Shown here in pieces: positions 48,001 to 56,462 of a DNA stretch of 64,000 nucleotides. Every line of letters starts with the position of its first letter. Position 1 is the first letter of the stretch. The notes under the pieces were generated by a model. That model was not told where the DNA came from, did no database searches, and worked only from the letters and a program-made list of their open reading frames with translations. Source of the DNA: Halichoerus grypus (lineage: Eukaryota; Chordata; Mammalia; Carnivora; Phocidae). The position numbers were made by a program, and so were the translations under genes. The stretch spans positions 4,412,001 to 4,476,000 of the forward strand of contig NC_135726.1 of NCBI RefSeq assembly GCF_964656455.1, given 5' to 3'.

Positions 48001-51000
48001 CCCCGGACTGATGTGCTTGGTGCCGGAAGAAAGCCAATTTTCCTCTAAGCATTACTCGCTCTTCCTCTGGAATTTGGACGTCAAAGTTCTAAAAATATGT
48101 CTCTCCTTGGAACAGAGGCTTCGAGTTCAGTGTGCCTTGATGAATGCCATTTCCTGACGCCCTGGGACCTCAGCGCTGGGCTCAGGGAGCGGAACTGGGT
48201 GCACCGCTAAGGGGACTTCCTCAGGGAGGTACTCAAAAACCCGGATCTCACGCCAGGGATGACCCCATCGCAGTGCATGACCAGAGCAAGCCAGCGTCTA
48301 CGCGCCCTGCTGTGCACAGGAAGTCTTCTGGAACTTTCCGTCCCCTCCTATCCTGTTCTGGGAGGTTTTAGCGTAATTTATTCCTTCACTTCGTGGTACA
48401 TTCATAGTTCCCAGGCCGAGGCACTGGGAATGCTAGGCACTGGGCTAGCTCCGAGGGCAGCTGAGCTGGACCAGAAGATGTCCCTGCCCTCACATGGCTC
48501 AGTTCCAGGACGAGTGACCGACCCCAAACCAGACCTCACACAGATAAAGCAAATAAATTGCTTTTTTTTTTTGGTTTGTTTCTTTTGGTCATCTGCAGAA
48601 GTAGTTAATGAAAAACTAAAGCCACAGTAAAAAAAAAAAAAAAATAATCATGCAGATAATAGTAATGGAGCTAAATGCTATGAAGAGGTCGGGACAATAT
48701 GCAAACGTGTAAGGGAACGGCCTTCTGAGAAGAGCGTGAAGCTAAGACCAATTATGACCAGTGTGGGTGCCTGGAGCAAGCACTGGGAACGCTTGCCTGG
48801 CATGCTGGGGACAGCGGGGACAGGGTCCAGGGCCCTGGCCACATGGATCCCGTGGACCTTCAGAATCCCTAAGATGTTGTACCTTGGGTTTCCAATGTAC
48901 CCTTTCTTTAGAATGAATGTGGTAAAACAGATGTAATATAAAATTTGGCATTTTAACCATTTTTAAGTGTACAATTCAGTGGCATTAATTCACAATATTG
49001 GGCAACATTCACTATATTGTAAGACATTGATGTTTACATCACCCGAACAGAGATCCTGTTCTCATCAAGCAGTTCCTCCTCATTCCCTGCCCCTGGCCCC
49101 TATAGCACCCCTAGTCTACCGTCTCTATGGATTTGCCTCTTCTGGACGTTTCGTAGAGATGGATCATACGGCATGTGGCCTTCTGTGACTGGCTTCTTTC
49201 ACTCAGCATGTTTCCAGGGCTCATCCATCCTGTCGCAGGTGTTAATACTTCATTCCCATTTTCATGGCTGGATAATATTCCACCGCGTGGAGAGGTCATA
49301 TTTCGTTTCCTCATTTGGAGCTTCTGGACCTTCGGGCTGTTTCCAGCTTTGGCTGTCTTGACTAGTGCTGCTCGAACACTTTCCCTCTGCTCGCCTGCCT
49401 GACTCCCTCTTGCACGCACACTCCCAGATCATAACCACACACGGCCTGGATGCTTCTTCCCTTGCTCATTTCCACCTGGGATTAATTTCAGGACTGGAAC
49501 CTCAGTTGCGGGAGCCGGGTCCAGAGAGGAGAAAGTGATTTGCCCAAGGTCACCCCCAAAATCACACTATCCAGTTACTCTTTCTTCTTTCCTTCCATCT
49601 ACCCACTCACCCAGGCCGCCAGCTCACCCCTCCCCCACCCCATTCTTAAAATGTTTCTGCATGCCTGTGCTGTGCTAGGCTCTGTGCTAGACACTAGGCC
49701 ATGGCCAAGCCTACAGTGGGGTTGTCTCACCTCCGCAGGCCTCGTCCCCTCCCCCGCCCCAGGGAGGAGCCACGGGGCCTTGGCCAGGAACAACCCAGGG
49801 CCCAGGTGTGGCCCCTGCACCCCTAGGTGGAGGCATCCTAGAGGTCCTGTTGATGGGGTCCCGCAGGGGAGTGATCTCACATCTTTCAAGGAGCAAGGGA
49901 AGTCCCCAGCCAGGACACTCCTCCCCAGGGCCTCCATTTCCTCATCCGGAAATGTCCATCATCGGGGTGCTAGTTGTAAGCCGCAGCAGCCGACTATGGT
50001 GGTGCCCAGAAGCAGGCTGTAGGAGTATCCCAGGGCTGCTCTAACAAAGTACCACGGTGTAACCCCCCCACCGGAGAGATACGGTCTTCCAACGACTCTT
50101 GCTAACTGAGCAAAAAATAAGAGATGCGATAGAAGGTTCTGGAGCTCCCAGAAGTAACAAGGGGAAGGAGACCAGCTTGGGGAGACTGAGGAAGCCGGGT
50201 CGCAGGGCAGGGGTTGGTGGCCGGCTCCTTTGGGGCCCAGAGTTGCCCGCGCACGCGAAGGGGTCCTGGTGGGGCAGCACGCCTCACAAAGCATCCTGCT
50301 GCTGCAGTCCCTCAAGGCCCCCTCTGCTGGGCAGGCCCTCTGGGGCAGGGTGCAAACTGCCCAGCCGTTTCTAGCTGAGGGGATAAAGCAGACTCAGCCA
50401 CAGTGACACGCTGCTGTGTCTCGAAGTCCTCGGGCAGTGAGACGGACGCAGGGTTCAGGAAGAGCCCGGGGCTGGACGACCAGCCTCGCTGTCCCCCTGT
50501 GCTGAGAGCGCCCCCCGTGAGTGCGGGTGGGGGGCCAGGAGCAGGGCGGGGCCGTGCAGCAGCCCCTCCGTGCATGGGGCTTCAGCACACAGACAGACAG
50601 ACACTAATAACCACGAGAGCAGACAGAATGGTAAGAAGTAGCACAACCACGAGCAGGTGATACAGTTCTAATAAGGAGCACCTACTTCCTTTTTAATATA
50701 AATTATATAATGATAAGCTCACAGGATTTAATTTTAATAAGGGCACTGTTGAACTCTCCAGAGTGGGTACGAGCTGGCTTCAGCACACAGCCGGACACCT
50801 GCCCCACAGCCCTCCAGGGGCCACGGCCAAGGCTGCAGACCTGCCTCAGTCTGGGGTGGGGGCGGTGGGTGCTGCATGCGAAAGTCATGCTTCTGAGTGG
50901 GGGGGAGCTGTTTCCTATATTCCTAATTTCCCTGTTGGACATTTGCAAGGGCCCTGCAGGTCATCTGGTCCTCTGCCTTCATTTTGCAGGTAATGACCAG

Positions 51001-53575
51001 AGAGGGGCAGTGAGTGGCCCAAGGCTGCACAGCTCATTAGAGATGTCACGGAGCTGAATCCCTGGGCCTGGTGCCCACAAGTCAACAGCCTGTTTCCTTC
51101 CCCAGGTGCTTTTTCTGAGGCCGGTTTTTGGCACAAACCTCTCCTGTGTCCAAGCACTGGGGAGGGGCGCTGGTGTCTGCTGATAACCGGGGAGAGCTCC
51201 AATCCGGGGAGGGGCAAACATGAAGCACTTGTGTTCTGGCAAATGGTGGCTAGAAGCAGTGTGGTTTCTGAAGCCCACCTCCCCGGCCCCCATGCACATT
51301 GTCCCCAACCGCCCCACCTCCCCATTCCTCCTAGACAGATGCCACAGCATCTGCTTCTATGACATGCTGGGACAAAGCAGGGATCAGACCAGATGAGGTA
51401 TTGAAAATCCCTTTGTGGTCCTAGAACCAAAGTGCTAACTACCCTGGAGGACTAAATAGTCCTGTCGGGCCAGCAAAGAGCATGGGGGTGTCAAACCCGA
51501 GAAGGGTCTCTCTCCCTCCTTGCACAAAGAAACCCTCTCCTGTAGTGAGGACTGCCCTCTCAGGGGCTCCCAGATGCACTGTTTTTGCCTCAGTACCTCT
51601 GCCCACATTGAATCTTCTTCCAGGAATGTCCTTCCTCCTCCTAATTCTTAAAAGTTCTTCAACATCTGGCCAGGGTCTCACCGCCTCCAGGAAGCCTTCT
51701 GTGATTACACTGCCCCATACAAGCTCTCCCTTCTCCAAACAACTACCATCATTTCACTTGCTACCACTCCCAGCGGCTGCCTGCCTGACCTGCAGAATGT
51801 GAGCCTAGGGGGCTAAGATTAGTCTCAATACAGTTTCATGCATGTTACCACGGCAGCAGTCATTAAACATTCCCCTTTCCCACTTATCTGGCAAACTCCT
51901 ATTCATCCTGCAAAGCCCAATGCTGAATGCCCCCCAACCCTGGAAAACCCTCCCTGACTCTTGCATAAATGCCTGGAGTTCACTTGCCGGCTCCAAAATC
52001 CTGAAAGCCCAAGGGGAGAAGGCCAATGGGGCCGTTGGTATTTTTGAGGGGTTTTTGGTCTCCCGACACTTGCAATGCCTCAGAGGCAAGCAGAGCAATC
52101 CCCGAATGCAGCTCAAAGTTGGCTCAGGTCAGTCCCCATTCCCAGGCACCAAATTCTGGTCCAGGAATCTATTGCTGTTAAACAAACCGTCCCGAGCTGA
52201 ACCCATTCTTCTGTGCTTCCAATGCATTTGCCCATACTTTACTCACATGAATGTACTGAGCACCAAGCTAACGGCAGGCACCTGGCATGGCACCAGGAAC
52301 CCTGCACTGAATGAGACAAAATCAGGCCTCACCCTGAGGAGCCTACATTCCACCTGCGGAGGCAAGCACTAGCCAATCTCAGGATGATTTAATGAAGTCA
52401 CCAAGATGCTCTGAGCACTTGCTAGGTGTTAAGTGCTTCATGCATCGTGAGTCATTTCACCCTAAGAGCACCAGAGTCCATTCCTTGAACCCTCCATGCC
52501 TCTGTGCTCCCTGTGCGGGAGGGGAGGACGCTAAAATTACGCCCTCCCTCCCCCGCTCTCTCTCCTAGTCCCCTCCCTGCTTTAGTCCTCTCCTTGGCAC
52601 TTGTCACCAAACACACTATGTTTTCCTTATTCCTTACTCACTCTCTGCCTCTCTCACTAAATCACGAATTCCCCGCAGCAGGAGGGATCTGCGCTCCGTG
52701 TGCCCACAGCCTAGGACGGTGCCTGGTCAACAGCGGTGATCAAATACATTTGTCAAAGGGAATGCATTGCTCTTTCTTTTTCAGATGAGATCACTGGTGC
52801 TCAGAGATGTCAAGCACCTCACCCAAAGTCACACAGCTGGTGAGCAGCAGAGGCTGGGTGCAAACCCAGACACCTGCCTCTAAGGTGCATGCTTCTTGCC
52901 ACTCGCTACACTGCGCCGTCCCTTCATACCACCACCACGTGTCACCCGACTGCCTTCTCCACTCGACTATGTCACCCCCGAGGGTGGGAGCTGGTATCTC
53001 CATCTCGTCCCCACAGGACCGCACACAGTGCCTGGCCTGGAGCAGTTTCCACCGTTTACTGAATGAGTAAATAACCTCATAAATGTCTAATTATATTTCA
53101 TAAACATTTGGTTATTGATTGTTGAGACAAAACACTCAGTTTCAAGTCCCTGGAGTCTTAAATCGGGTGCTGTCAGGAGAAAGTCTATTTGGTAGGCGAA
53201 AGCATGTCCCAATCCCCCTGCACATTTTTGGTGCACCCTTTGCTTGTCTACTTAGAGACAAGGAGCCTTCTGAGGGCGGTGAGTTCATCTGCCAACCCCC
53301 CCCCCCCCGCCCCCGGCACAGTCCCATAAAGACGCTGCCCTGCCTGAGTTTGGGGGGAGCACCTGCAGAACATACAGCATCTGGGGGTCGCCTAGCCAGC
53401 CCCTCCCCGCCTCTCCCTCCCGGGCACTTACGCGGGACTTCTCGGCCAGCCTAGTGTACAATGCCCGTCTCCAGAGATCCTTGGCAGAGACAGCTTCAAG
53501 GAGAAGCAGCAGGAAGCACAGAGCCCAGATGACCTTCCTTCTGCCGCTGCCCATCCCGCGGCTGGAAAAAGGCAT
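30296..53575 (-). CDS. WFDC1: WFDC1 (ps20), six-exon secreted WAP-domain protein, whole coding span
   Basis: WFDC1 encodes a small secreted protein with one WAP four-disulfide core, known as prostate stromal protein ps20 and linked in the literature to growth inhibition and to smooth muscle and stroma. Six coding exons join in phase to 654 nt (217 residues plus stop); the human protein is 220. Seen in order: signal peptide (about residues 15-31, a Leu run ending AVSA), basic linker, complete WAP core with eight Cys (63, 75, 80, 86, 92, 93, 97, 101), a conserved [15 protein letters not shown] stretch (110-124), a second Cys-containing segment (138-184; Cys 140, 153, 158, 176), and a basic tail ending HFQ. 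All five introns are GT/AG. Introns are 12177, 4159, 631, 4153 and 1506 bp. Identity rests on residue-level agreement with human WFDC1 as I remember it. The 5' and 3' UTR ends are not fixed by the sequence. Confidence 0.97.
30430..30965 (+). mobile_element. L2 relic in WFDC1 intron 5
   Basis: The text GCTTAAATGTCCCCTCCTTA followed by GGAAGCCTTCCTTGACA, then GGAGGGCAGGGATTGGGTCT and AATGCTTGATAAATATGTGC, is a well-preserved L2 3' end. Confidence 0.75.
30977..31330 (+). repeat. GGAT-type tetranucleotide array (about 350 bp)
   Basis: Imperfect GATG/GATA/GAAG tetramers run for about 350 bp with higher-order units such as GGAATATTGGAT recurring at about 31066, 31146 and 31231. It follows directly on the L2 tail. 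Confidence 0.95.
31861..31902 (-). CDS. WFDC1: WFDC1 coding exon 5 (42-nt microexon-like)
   Basis: This 42-nt exon completes Asp185 and encodes [13 protein letters not shown], matching human GRILRHKLYKEYP, then gives the first base of Glu199. The acceptor is GTTTTCCAG|AT and the donor TACCCAG|GTAAGA. It is phase 1 at both ends and a multiple of three, so exons 3, 4 and 5 are all symmetric. Its small size would make automatic gene callers miss it; it was placed by protein similarity and splice sites. Confidence 0.93.
32620..32810 (+). mobile_element. Carnivore SINE in WFDC1 intron 4
   Basis: The head is TGGGGTGCCTGGGTGGTTCA and the tail CTCTCTCAAATAAATCTTTA. The duplication AAAATTAGCACC flanks it (32606-32617 and from 32811). 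Confidence 0.94.
34075..34272 (-). mobile_element. Carnivore SINE, reversed
   Basis: It reads AAAGATTTTATTTATTTGAC up to GAGCCACCCAGGCGCCC. The duplication CTGAAGTCTGAAATTA flanks it at about 34058 and 34273. Confidence 0.95.
34660..34800 (-). mobile_element. MIR relic, reversed
   Basis: The text CATTTTACAGGTAAGGAAAA followed by TGAAACCC. Confidence 0.6.
34868..35055 (-). mobile_element. Carnivore SINE, reversed
   Basis: It ends AACTGAGCCACCCAGGTGCC. The duplication TATGGGCAATTTTTT flanks it (about 34853 and 35057). Confidence 0.93.
35700..35885 (-). mobile_element. MIR relic, reversed
   Basis: The text GCACCTATTATTGCTTGGCT, then CATTTCATAGATGAGAATAC and TGAGGCTCAGAGA. It ends about 170 bases from WFDC1 exon 4, on the intron 4 side. 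Confidence 0.75.
36056..36196 (-). CDS. WFDC1: WFDC1 coding exon 4 (second Cys-containing segment)
   Basis: This 141-nt exon encodes residues 138-184 ([10 protein letters not shown]... to VKQRRQA) with phase 1 on both sides. It carries four cysteines (in [15 protein letters not shown] and GQCV), a region conserved in WFDC1 but outside the WAP core. The acceptor is CTGTCCCACAG|CC and the donor GGCAG|GTGAGT. A long CA-rich stretch on the plus strand (UG-rich in the transcript) lies about 95-285 bases upstream of the acceptor, in the 631-bp intron 3. Like exon 3 it could be skipped without a frame change. Confidence 0.95.
36290..36480 (+). repeat. WFDC1: CA-rich degenerate repeat in WFDC1 intron 3
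   Basis: Interrupted CACACA/CACGCA text on the plus strand, thus UG-rich in the WFDC1 pre-mRNA. It lies about 95-285 nt upstream of the exon 4 acceptor. Confidence 0.85.
36828..36911 (-). CDS. WFDC1: WFDC1 coding exon 3
   Basis: This 84-nt exon completes Val110 and encodes [19 protein letters not shown] and the following DGPEEVLQ, then gives the first base of codon 138. The residues appear identical to human WFDC1 as I remember it, making this one of the most conserved parts of the protein. The acceptor is TTATTTTGTTAG|TT and the donor GCAAG|GTACCT. The GTACCT donor is weaker than consensus at positions +4 to +6. Phase is 1 on both sides, so skipping of this exon would keep the reading frame. 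Confidence 0.95.
37045..37405 (+). mobile_element. Old LTR-like repeat
   Basis: The text GACTACATTTCCCAGCTTTC, then GGCCACATGACTGAATTCTA, GCCAATGGGATGTGAGCCAA and AGAGCAACAAGATGGAAGGA is a common old mammalian repeat, LTR-like. The subfamily is not named. Confidence 0.55.
37706..37909 (-). mobile_element. Carnivore SINE, reversed
   Basis: It has a (T)n head, AAAGATTTTATTTATTTATT and an end GAGCCACCCAGGCGCCC. The duplication TAAACTTTGTAGAT flanks it at 37692-37705 and from 37910. Confidence 0.96.
37990..38160 (+). mobile_element. Carnivore SINE
   Basis: The head is GGGGCGCCTGGGTGGCTCAG. Its tail is short (TTAAAAATAG). The duplication is about TTTTATGCACTA/TTTTATGCATTA. Confidence 0.93.
38877..39102 (+). 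mobile_element. hAT-Charlie-type non-autonomous DNA element
   Basis: The ends CAGTGGTTCTCA and TGAGAAACCCTG are inverted repeats. The flanks CATTAGAT and TGTTAGAT form an 8-bp duplication with two mismatches. The middle has GTCACAGTGTGG and CTACTGGCATCTCATGGG, typical of the family. Confidence 0.85.
39190..39550 (+). mobile_element. Ancient interspersed repeat
   Basis: The text ATTCATTCAATATTCATTGA followed by GTACTTTTCAGGTGCC, then GGCAAAGATCTGAAG and GATGTTCCAGGCAGTGAGG belongs to the same family as 62880-63250. I do not name the family. Confidence 0.55.
39595..39800 (+). mobile_element. MIR relic
   Basis: The text GTGTGATCTTGGGCAAGCAA, then CTGTAAAATAGGGCTGGTAA and CATTCAATGAGATGATGTAG is a well-kept MIR. 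Confidence 0.85.
40900..41400. promoter_or_regulatory. WFDC1: CpG island over WFDC1 exon 2
   Basis: CpG-dense text covers the exon and both intron edges. It may be a conserved coding CpG island only, or an internal promoter; the sequence alone does not tell. Confidence 0.6.
41071..41254 (-). CDS. WFDC1: WFDC1 coding exon 2 (WAP four-disulfide core)
   Basis: This 184-nt exon encodes residues 49-109 plus the first base of codon 110. The acceptor is CCCCGCAG|GCCGAG and the donor CCGCCAG|GTAGGC. It carries all eight cysteines of the WAP core, including the adjacent pair CC at 92-93 and the closing C-x3-C at 97 and 101 (CYNGCAYAC). In this family the core is stabilised by four disulfides and often inhibits serine proteases. 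The exon is extremely GC- and CpG-rich and sits in an internal CpG island. Compared with remembered human sequence, the linker before the core ([15 protein letters not shown]) is three residues shorter, which explains 217 versus 220 residues. Confidence 0.96.
41470..41800 (+). mobile_element. Old L1 3' fragment
   Basis: The text GGATGCTGAGCGGAAGGAAA, then GTGTGATTCCATCTATACTT and ending TTTTTTTCAATAAAAAGTT fits an old L1M 3' end. Confidence 0.6.
41991..42034 (+). repeat. (AC)22 microsatellite
   Basis: Forty-four bases of uninterrupted AC in WFDC1 intron 1. It is likely polymorphic. Confidence 0.98.
43985..44180 (+). mobile_element. L2 relic
   Basis: The text TCTGGGCCTTTGCACGGGCT and CCTCACTTCGCCCAGGTCTC follows L2. 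Confidence 0.6.
44400..44540 (-). mobile_element. MIR relic, reversed
   Basis: The text CTGAGGCCCAGAGAATGAAA followed by GGTCTGCCCAAGGCC fits a reversed MIR core. Confidence 0.5.
44814..45605 (-). mobile_element. Truncated L1, reversed (ORF2 end and 3' UTR)
   Basis: In plus it runs from a T-rich tail through CAATTTAGTTAACATATACT and GTATTCCATTGTATATATAT to GACCGGCGTGAGGTGGTCTC. The reverse strand at 45605-45375 still encodes recognisable ORF2 text ([14 protein letters not shown]). It is 5'-truncated and cannot move by itself. ACAAGTCTG occurs on both sides (44805-44813 and 45606-45614). Confidence 0.93.
46160..46500 (-). mobile_element. Two reversed MIR relics
   Basis: The first (46160-46270) has TGTACAGGTGGGGGAACTGA followed by GGCACAC. 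The second (46280-46500) has GACAGATGAGGAAATGGAGG and CCACCCAGCTGGTGAGC. Confidence 0.75.
47180..47640 (+). mobile_element. Old L1 3' end
   Basis: The text CAGAACAGACAAATCCACAG and AGACAGAGAACAGACTTGCA, then TTGTACACTTTAAGATGGTT and an end CCCAATAAAAATTTTTTTC is a typical L1M 3' UTR. Confidence 0.85.
48895..49290 (-). mobile_element. Old L1 3' UTR fragment, reversed
   Basis: The text ATTTTAACCATTTTTAAGTG, TACAATTCAGTGGCATTAAT and TTTCACTCAGCATGTTTCC is reversed L1M 3' sequence. Confidence 0.85.
50030..50090 (-). mobile_element. Short MaLR LTR end, reversed
   Basis: The text AGGGCTGCTCTAACAAAGTA followed by CCACGGTG is the reversed 3' end of a MaLR LTR. Confidence 0.5.
50930..51075 (-). mobile_element. 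MIR relic, reversed
   Basis: The text CATTTTGCAGGTAATGACCA, then GTGGCCCAAGGCTGCACAG. Confidence 0.6.
51520..51815 (+). mobile_element. L2 relic
   Basis: The text CTTCTTCCAGGAATGTCCTT, then GGAAGCCTTCTGTGATTACA. Confidence 0.6.
52460..53070. mobile_element. L2 / MIR / L2 relic cluster
   Basis: L2 at about 52460-52770, reversed MIR at about 52775-52910 (TCAGATGAGATCACTGGTGC, CACAGCTGGTGAGCAGC), and an L2-like end at about 52890-53070 (AGTGCCTGGCCTGGAGCAG, TTTACTGAATGAGTAAATA). Confidence 0.6.
53432..53575 (-). CDS. WFDC1: WFDC1 coding exon 1 (signal peptide)
   Basis: This exon gives 48 codons, phase 0 at the end. The start chosen is the ATG at 53575, because the protein then begins [14 protein letters not shown] and lines up with human MPLTGVGPGSCRRQ. 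An in-frame ATG lies four codons further upstream (53587) and another seven codons downstream, so the true start is not certain. Residues 15-31 form a hydrophobic Leu-rich signal peptide with likely cleavage after the final Ala of AVSA. The mature part begins KDLWRRAL and ends RLAEKSR, the end of the human exon. The donor is CCCGC|GTAAGT with the GT at 53431-53430. Confidence 0.95.
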
Positions 53576-53800
53576 TTCCTCCCACATGTTCAGGGAAGAG
53601 GGCCCTCTGGCCGGGTGGGTCCTGTAAGTGGGGAGCCAAAGTGTGCACGGTCCGCCGGACTCTTAGCTCCACTCAGCCGGGTCGCTGGGATCATGTGTCA
53701 GCGCCCAGCACGTGCCCCCACCCCTACCCCACCCCCGATGGTGGCCGGCCCGCCCGGTTATTTTTAGCTGGCCCCTATAACATCTGGCCCCAGAGGCTCC
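53576..53800 (-). promoter_or_regulatory. WFDC1: WFDC1 5' UTR and probable promoter
   Basis: Upstream of the start codon, the minus strand carries CTAAAAATAA at 53767-53758. It fits the MEF2 consensus YTAWWWWTAR exactly and could also act as a TATA-like box. If it is used as a TATA box, transcription would start near 53730 and the 5' UTR would be about 155 nt. GC-rich and CACCC-type sequence surrounds it. MEF2 use would suit the smooth-muscle and stromal expression reported for ps20. Position and function are inferred from motif only. Confidence 0.5.
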
Positions 53801-54299
53801 ACCATAGACGTCTGCAGCCCAGGCAGTTCAGATGGTGGAGGCAAAAGGAGGGGGCACCGGGCTGGCTTGGAGACGTGGCCGGGAGTGGCCCTGTCCCACT
53901 GGGATAATGAGCACTTCCTGGCAGGCTGGGGCGGTCTCTCCTCCCCGAGGAGGTGTGCTGGCTGCGGGGCTTGGCGGGGGCCGGGTGGGGGCGGGCACGC
54001 AGGGGAACCAGCCCAGCAGGGTGGGTGGGGGCTCGCGGCTTCTACCTCGTCCAAGTTTTGAGCTGAGCTCACAAACCGTCTGCCCGTAGAAGCTTCTTCG
54101 GGAGACCGGTGCTGGATGGGGACTGGCTGAGCACGTGGCCGTGGGAAGAAGACTCACCCCCTTGAACCCTGCTGTCCTCCTCCCTCGTGTGTGCGTGCCC
54201 ACAGTTACGTCGTGTGTTCCTAGGGAGAGTTCAGTGACGTTTTGACTGTGACCTGGGTCACACGCATCGTGAGTGTGTTGTGTCGGCCTGTGTGTGTTC

Positions 54300-54480
54300 T
54301 GTACACATACATAAAGTGCTATGCTCAGTATCTAATATTCTGCCGCCTGCTCGAAGCAACCCCTACTGTGATGCCCATTTCACAGATGGGGAAACAGAGG
54401 TACAAATCTACAAATACTTGCCTGAGGTCAGGCAGCAGGTAGCCGAGTTGGGGCTCGGCCCCAGGCCCGTCTGACCACTG
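54300..54480 (-). mobile_element. MIR relic, reversed
   Basis: The text CATTTCACAGATGGGGAAAC followed by AGAGGTACAAATC. Confidence 0.7.
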
Positions 54481-55819
54481 TGACCTACCGTCAGGAAAGC
54501 AAAAGGGACCCGGGCCCCAGACTTAGCCACGCCTGGGCGGCATCCCAGCTCACCCGTGTCTGCGTGGTGCTGGGAAAGCCTCCCCTAGTTCTTTCATCCG
54601 TGACACTAGGTTTGTGGTCTTAGCTATGGTGGCAGGAGGAGCTCCGACACCCCCAAGGGGGATGTGAGCTCTGCAAGGTCAGGCATCTCTTACTGTCTGC
54701 ACAGGGCCTGGCCTGCATCCGCCCTCAGCAAGTCCTGGCTCGGGGCACAGAGTACGTTCAGCCATCAGGACGACCCTACAAGGAAGTATGCCTCGTCTAC
54801 CGATGAGAGATGGAGGGCAAAAGTCAGTCCCAGTACAAGACACAGGCCTGGCACAACAGGTGCTCAATACATGTTCTTCAGCTGAGAAACCAGCTCCGCA
54901 GCAGCATTTGGATCCCAGGGACCCAGGCGCCGAGCTGGGACCCGTCCGTTCATTTCTTGCAGCGATTAACTTACAAGAATGACCTTTCAAAGCCTTCAGG
55001 ACAGGAGGGGTGACACCCGGTGACACATGTGCTCCAGGTTTGATATGGAAGGAGACAGGCTCTGAGGAGAGAAGTAAACATTGAACAAACCTGCCCAGGA
55101 GACCAGCCGCTTTCCTTTGATCAGATACGAGGCGGGATCCTGGCCTGACAGCCAGGCTGGATGGCCCTGCGGGCGCCCACGAAACCAGCCAGGGTCTGCG
55201 GCCTGCAGGGACTGCGGGGCCGTCAGCTCCACCCGGGTTTCGGCCAGGCCTCAGAACTTTATGTTCCAGCCGGCGGAGGTCTTTCTAGTTTATCTGAGCT
55301 CTGGAGACCTGGATTTGATCCCGAGCTTCGCGGGCTGTCGTCCCAGGACTCACCGACCCATGAGTGTGACTTCCTGCAGATCGGGGGCGGGGAGGTTTCC
55401 TCTGGGAAAGCCTTGGAGCGGGGGAGGCATTTATCAAGTCTGCTCTGAGTGAGGGGCCCACTGGGGTCTGATCACGGCTGCCTGCCAAGGGCTTCTCTCC
55501 CTCTGGAAAAAGAGGAAACAGTATCCTTTAGAAACATAAAGGGCGCAAGTGTGTAGGGGCCTCCCTCTCCAGAGCAGAGGACAGGAATCACAGTTGCAGG
55601 GTCTAGGAAGAAATCCTGCCCCATCACCCCTGATAAAACCCCCCACCCGATCACTGAGGCTTTCCATGGAAGGCAGAGCATGTTTTCCATGCTGATCAGA
55701 TCAAGAAAGTAAATGCTCTAGGAAAGGGGCCAGAGTGGCATTCATCCATAAATCATACTAAAGTGTGAATGACTTGCAGCAGAAAGAAATATAGAGGCAC
55801 AAGAAAGAGGACCAGGATA

Positions 55820-56190
55820 CATTCATTCATCCATTCAAACATTTGAGCCCCTACCATGTGCCTGGTCTGGGAAACCGGGGACAGTAAAACCAGGCCCAAC
55901 CTCTGCCCTTCTGGGGCTTCCTGCCCAGTGGAGAAGTCAAGTATTAATCAAACCGTGATTTCCATCAACAGTTAGAGGACACTTTTCAGTGCCAGGCATG
56001 GCTTTGAGGGCTTTAAAAATATTTACTCATTTAAACTACCCGAACTCCGTGAGTTGGGTACGCTTACTATCCCCATGTTACAGACAGGGAAACTGAGGGT
56101 CAGAGGCATGAACAGCTTGCCTGAATATACAGCACGGACAACTGGCAGAGTTGGGAGTCACTCCCAGACGTTCGCTCTCATAGCCTGTGC
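55820..56190. mobile_element. Ancient repeat then reversed MIR
   Basis: The left part (55820-55960) reads ATTCATTCATCCATTCAAAC and CCCCTACCATGTGCCTGGTC. The right part (55970-56190) has TTACAGACAGGGAAACTGAG, a reversed MIR core. Confidence 0.65.
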
Positions 56191-56436
56191 TCAATGTGCT
56201 CACAGGGGAGCCAAGCTGCAGGTGAGGGGGTGGGGGGGTGTTAGACAGAGGAGTCCTTGTGGGGCTCCCTGTGGAAGCGGTCACACACCTGAGCGCTGGA
56301 GGATGAGGCTGGACAGATGGACTGCGCTAGAGCGTGCTGCTGTGGGGCCCGCCCTCTATGTAAAATAAATAAGTATCAAGGATCTATTATAACTGCATCG
56401 GTGAAAAGACAAATAGAATCCAAGCTGGAATATATT

Positions 56437-56462
56437 CTTTGTTTGTTTGTTTGTTTGTTTGT
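56437..56462 (+). repeat. (TTTG)n simple repeat
   Basis: About six units of TTTG. Confidence 0.95.

Larger units (their letters stand above)
41255..53431 (-). other. WFDC1: WFDC1 intron 1 (12.2 kb)
   Basis: The intron starts GTAAGT and ends CCCCGCAG. It holds the (AC)22 repeat (41991-42034), a fragment of old L1 3' end (41470-41800), a reversed L1 (44814-45605), old L1 pieces at 47180-47640 and 48895-49290, several MIR and L2 relics, and a long poly-G run in transcript sense near 53300. A stretch at 42270-43980 shows no repeat I recognise and no coding exon. No other gene is supported inside it. Confidence 0.9.
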
